This document shows positions 63,601 through 64,000 of a stretch of DNA of 64,000 nt, one piece after another (position 1 is the first letter of the stretch; each line of letters begins with the position of its first letter). Below the pieces are notes generated by a model. The model saw nothing but the letters and a program-made list of their open reading frames with translations. It ran no database searches and was not told the DNA's origin. The stretch is from Escarpia spicata (lineage: Eukaryota > Annelida > Polychaeta > Sabellida > Siboglinidae). The translations under genes were made by a program, and so were the position numbers. The stretch spans positions 46,808,109-46,872,108 of the forward strand of contig OZ023214.1 of the NCBI GenBank assembly GCA_963995525.1, read 5' to 3'.

Positions 63601-63783
63601 ATTAATTAAATATATGCAATTGTTTTACATTTCTGTGAACAGCCCCTAAGATTTCTACGTAAAAATCCAAGTGTCAGTCGGTGTGGTGGATACACTGCAG
63701 TCGGAGGGAGTCTGGTCCGGTGTTGTCTGGTCGGGCGAAAAGTGCCAGTGTACCTTAAATGACACTTCCCTTATCCTGGTAAC

Positions 63784-63915
63784 TATGGAAGGATTCCTTT
63801 TATTATGACGTCACTGGTATATCTACGTATGGAAGGATTCCTTTTATTATGACGTCACTGGTATATCTACGTATCACGTTTGAATATATAAGTCGCACAC
63901 ACGGATTTCTCCTGA
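63784..63915 (+). promoter_or_regulatory. Two CRE palindromes and a TATA box
   Basis: A 45-base unit (TATGGAAGGATTCCTTTTAT to TCTACG) is exactly duplicated at about 63784-63828 and 63829-63873. Each contains the perfect CRE palindrome TGACGTCA. TATATAAG follows at 63885-63892. The arrangement is that of a cAMP/ATF-responsive core promoter directing transcription rightward. Confidence 0.5.
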
Positions 63916-63983
63916 CGTCCAGTGGGCCTATAGAAACGTAGAATACCTATATTCTGACCATTCATCAAACATCTTCAAGTAGA

Positions 63984-64000
63984 ATGTCGACCATACCAAA
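63984..64000 (+). CDS. Possible start of a gene running off the window
   Basis: The first ATG after the TATA box, about 95 bases downstream, opens a frame beginning MSTIP that is cut by the window end. Nothing about the product can be said. Confidence 0.3.

Larger units (their letters stand above)
62441..63766. mobile_element. Region bounded by inverted repeats of about 80 bases
   Basis: The left arm (about 62447-62534; TTTTCGCCCGACCAGACCAG, then AGACTCCCTGCGACTGGAGT) is mirrored by the right arm (about 63676-63760). TTAA stands at the right outer edge (63754-63757) and CTAAAGG at the left. This could be a non-autonomous DNA transposon that later received the nested insertions below. The superfamily is not assignable by eye; a TTAA-target group is possible. 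Confidence 0.55.

Overview
This is an intron-rich, repeat-rich, mostly AT-leaning eukaryotic (animal) genomic window with a 200-base assembly gap (36301-36500). Very long CT/GA, CA/GT, AT and CACACG microsatellites, several clades of non-LTR retrotransposon (L2/CR1-like, jockey-like, RTE-like), Tc1/mariner relics, small inverted-repeat elements and Maverick-type virus-like DNA suggest a marine invertebrate, perhaps a mollusc or another lophotrochozoan. That assignment is inference only. I recognise no rRNA, tRNA or CRISPR.

Layout. 0.4-3.2 kb: compound microsatellites and a minisatellite that recurs inverted at 51.8-53.6 kb. 3-18 kb: retrotransposon relics, a Tc1-like relic and a segment present twice in inverted orientation (6.9-8.2 and 16.5-18.1 kb). 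18.7-22.5 kb, minus strand: a candidate spliced gene for a small secreted peptide (signal peptide, acidic pro-segment, Arg/Trp-rich C-terminus). 23-24.2 kb: RTE-like relic. 26.05-26.81 kb: a decayed Maverick-type DNA polymerase fragment. 27-38.3 kb: several copies of one unclassified dispersed repeat, each next to a microsatellite. The last copy is interrupted by a 5'-truncated jockey-like LINE (38.3-41.3 kb) with a long open reverse-transcriptase frame and a poly(A) tail.

41.5-51.57 kb is the most notable region: a CpG/GC-rich, gene-dense block with the core genes of a Maverick/Polinton-adintovirus type element. Rightward there is a zinc-finger plus protein-primed family B DNA polymerase, interrupted by one in-frame stop. 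Leftward, nearly end to end, are an adenain-like cysteine protease, a double-jelly-roll-type major capsid protein, a basic pX-like core protein, a penton-like minor capsid protein (one frameshift) and a small membrane protein. A further leftward gene (42.3-43.1 kb) appears to be spliced. The polymerase and capsid units converge on two poly(A) signals at 48.26-48.30 kb. The right end is cut off by a LINE fragment at about 51.56 kb, and no packaging ATPase or integrase is visible, so this is a damaged, incomplete endogenous copy.

51.8-64 kb: the inverted minisatellite, a 1.45-kb tandem duplication, a second copy of the 4.9-kb Tc1-containing repeat, head-to-head LINE relics, nested inverted-repeat elements, and at the very end a promoter-like region (two CRE palindromes and a TATA box) before an ATG at 63984.
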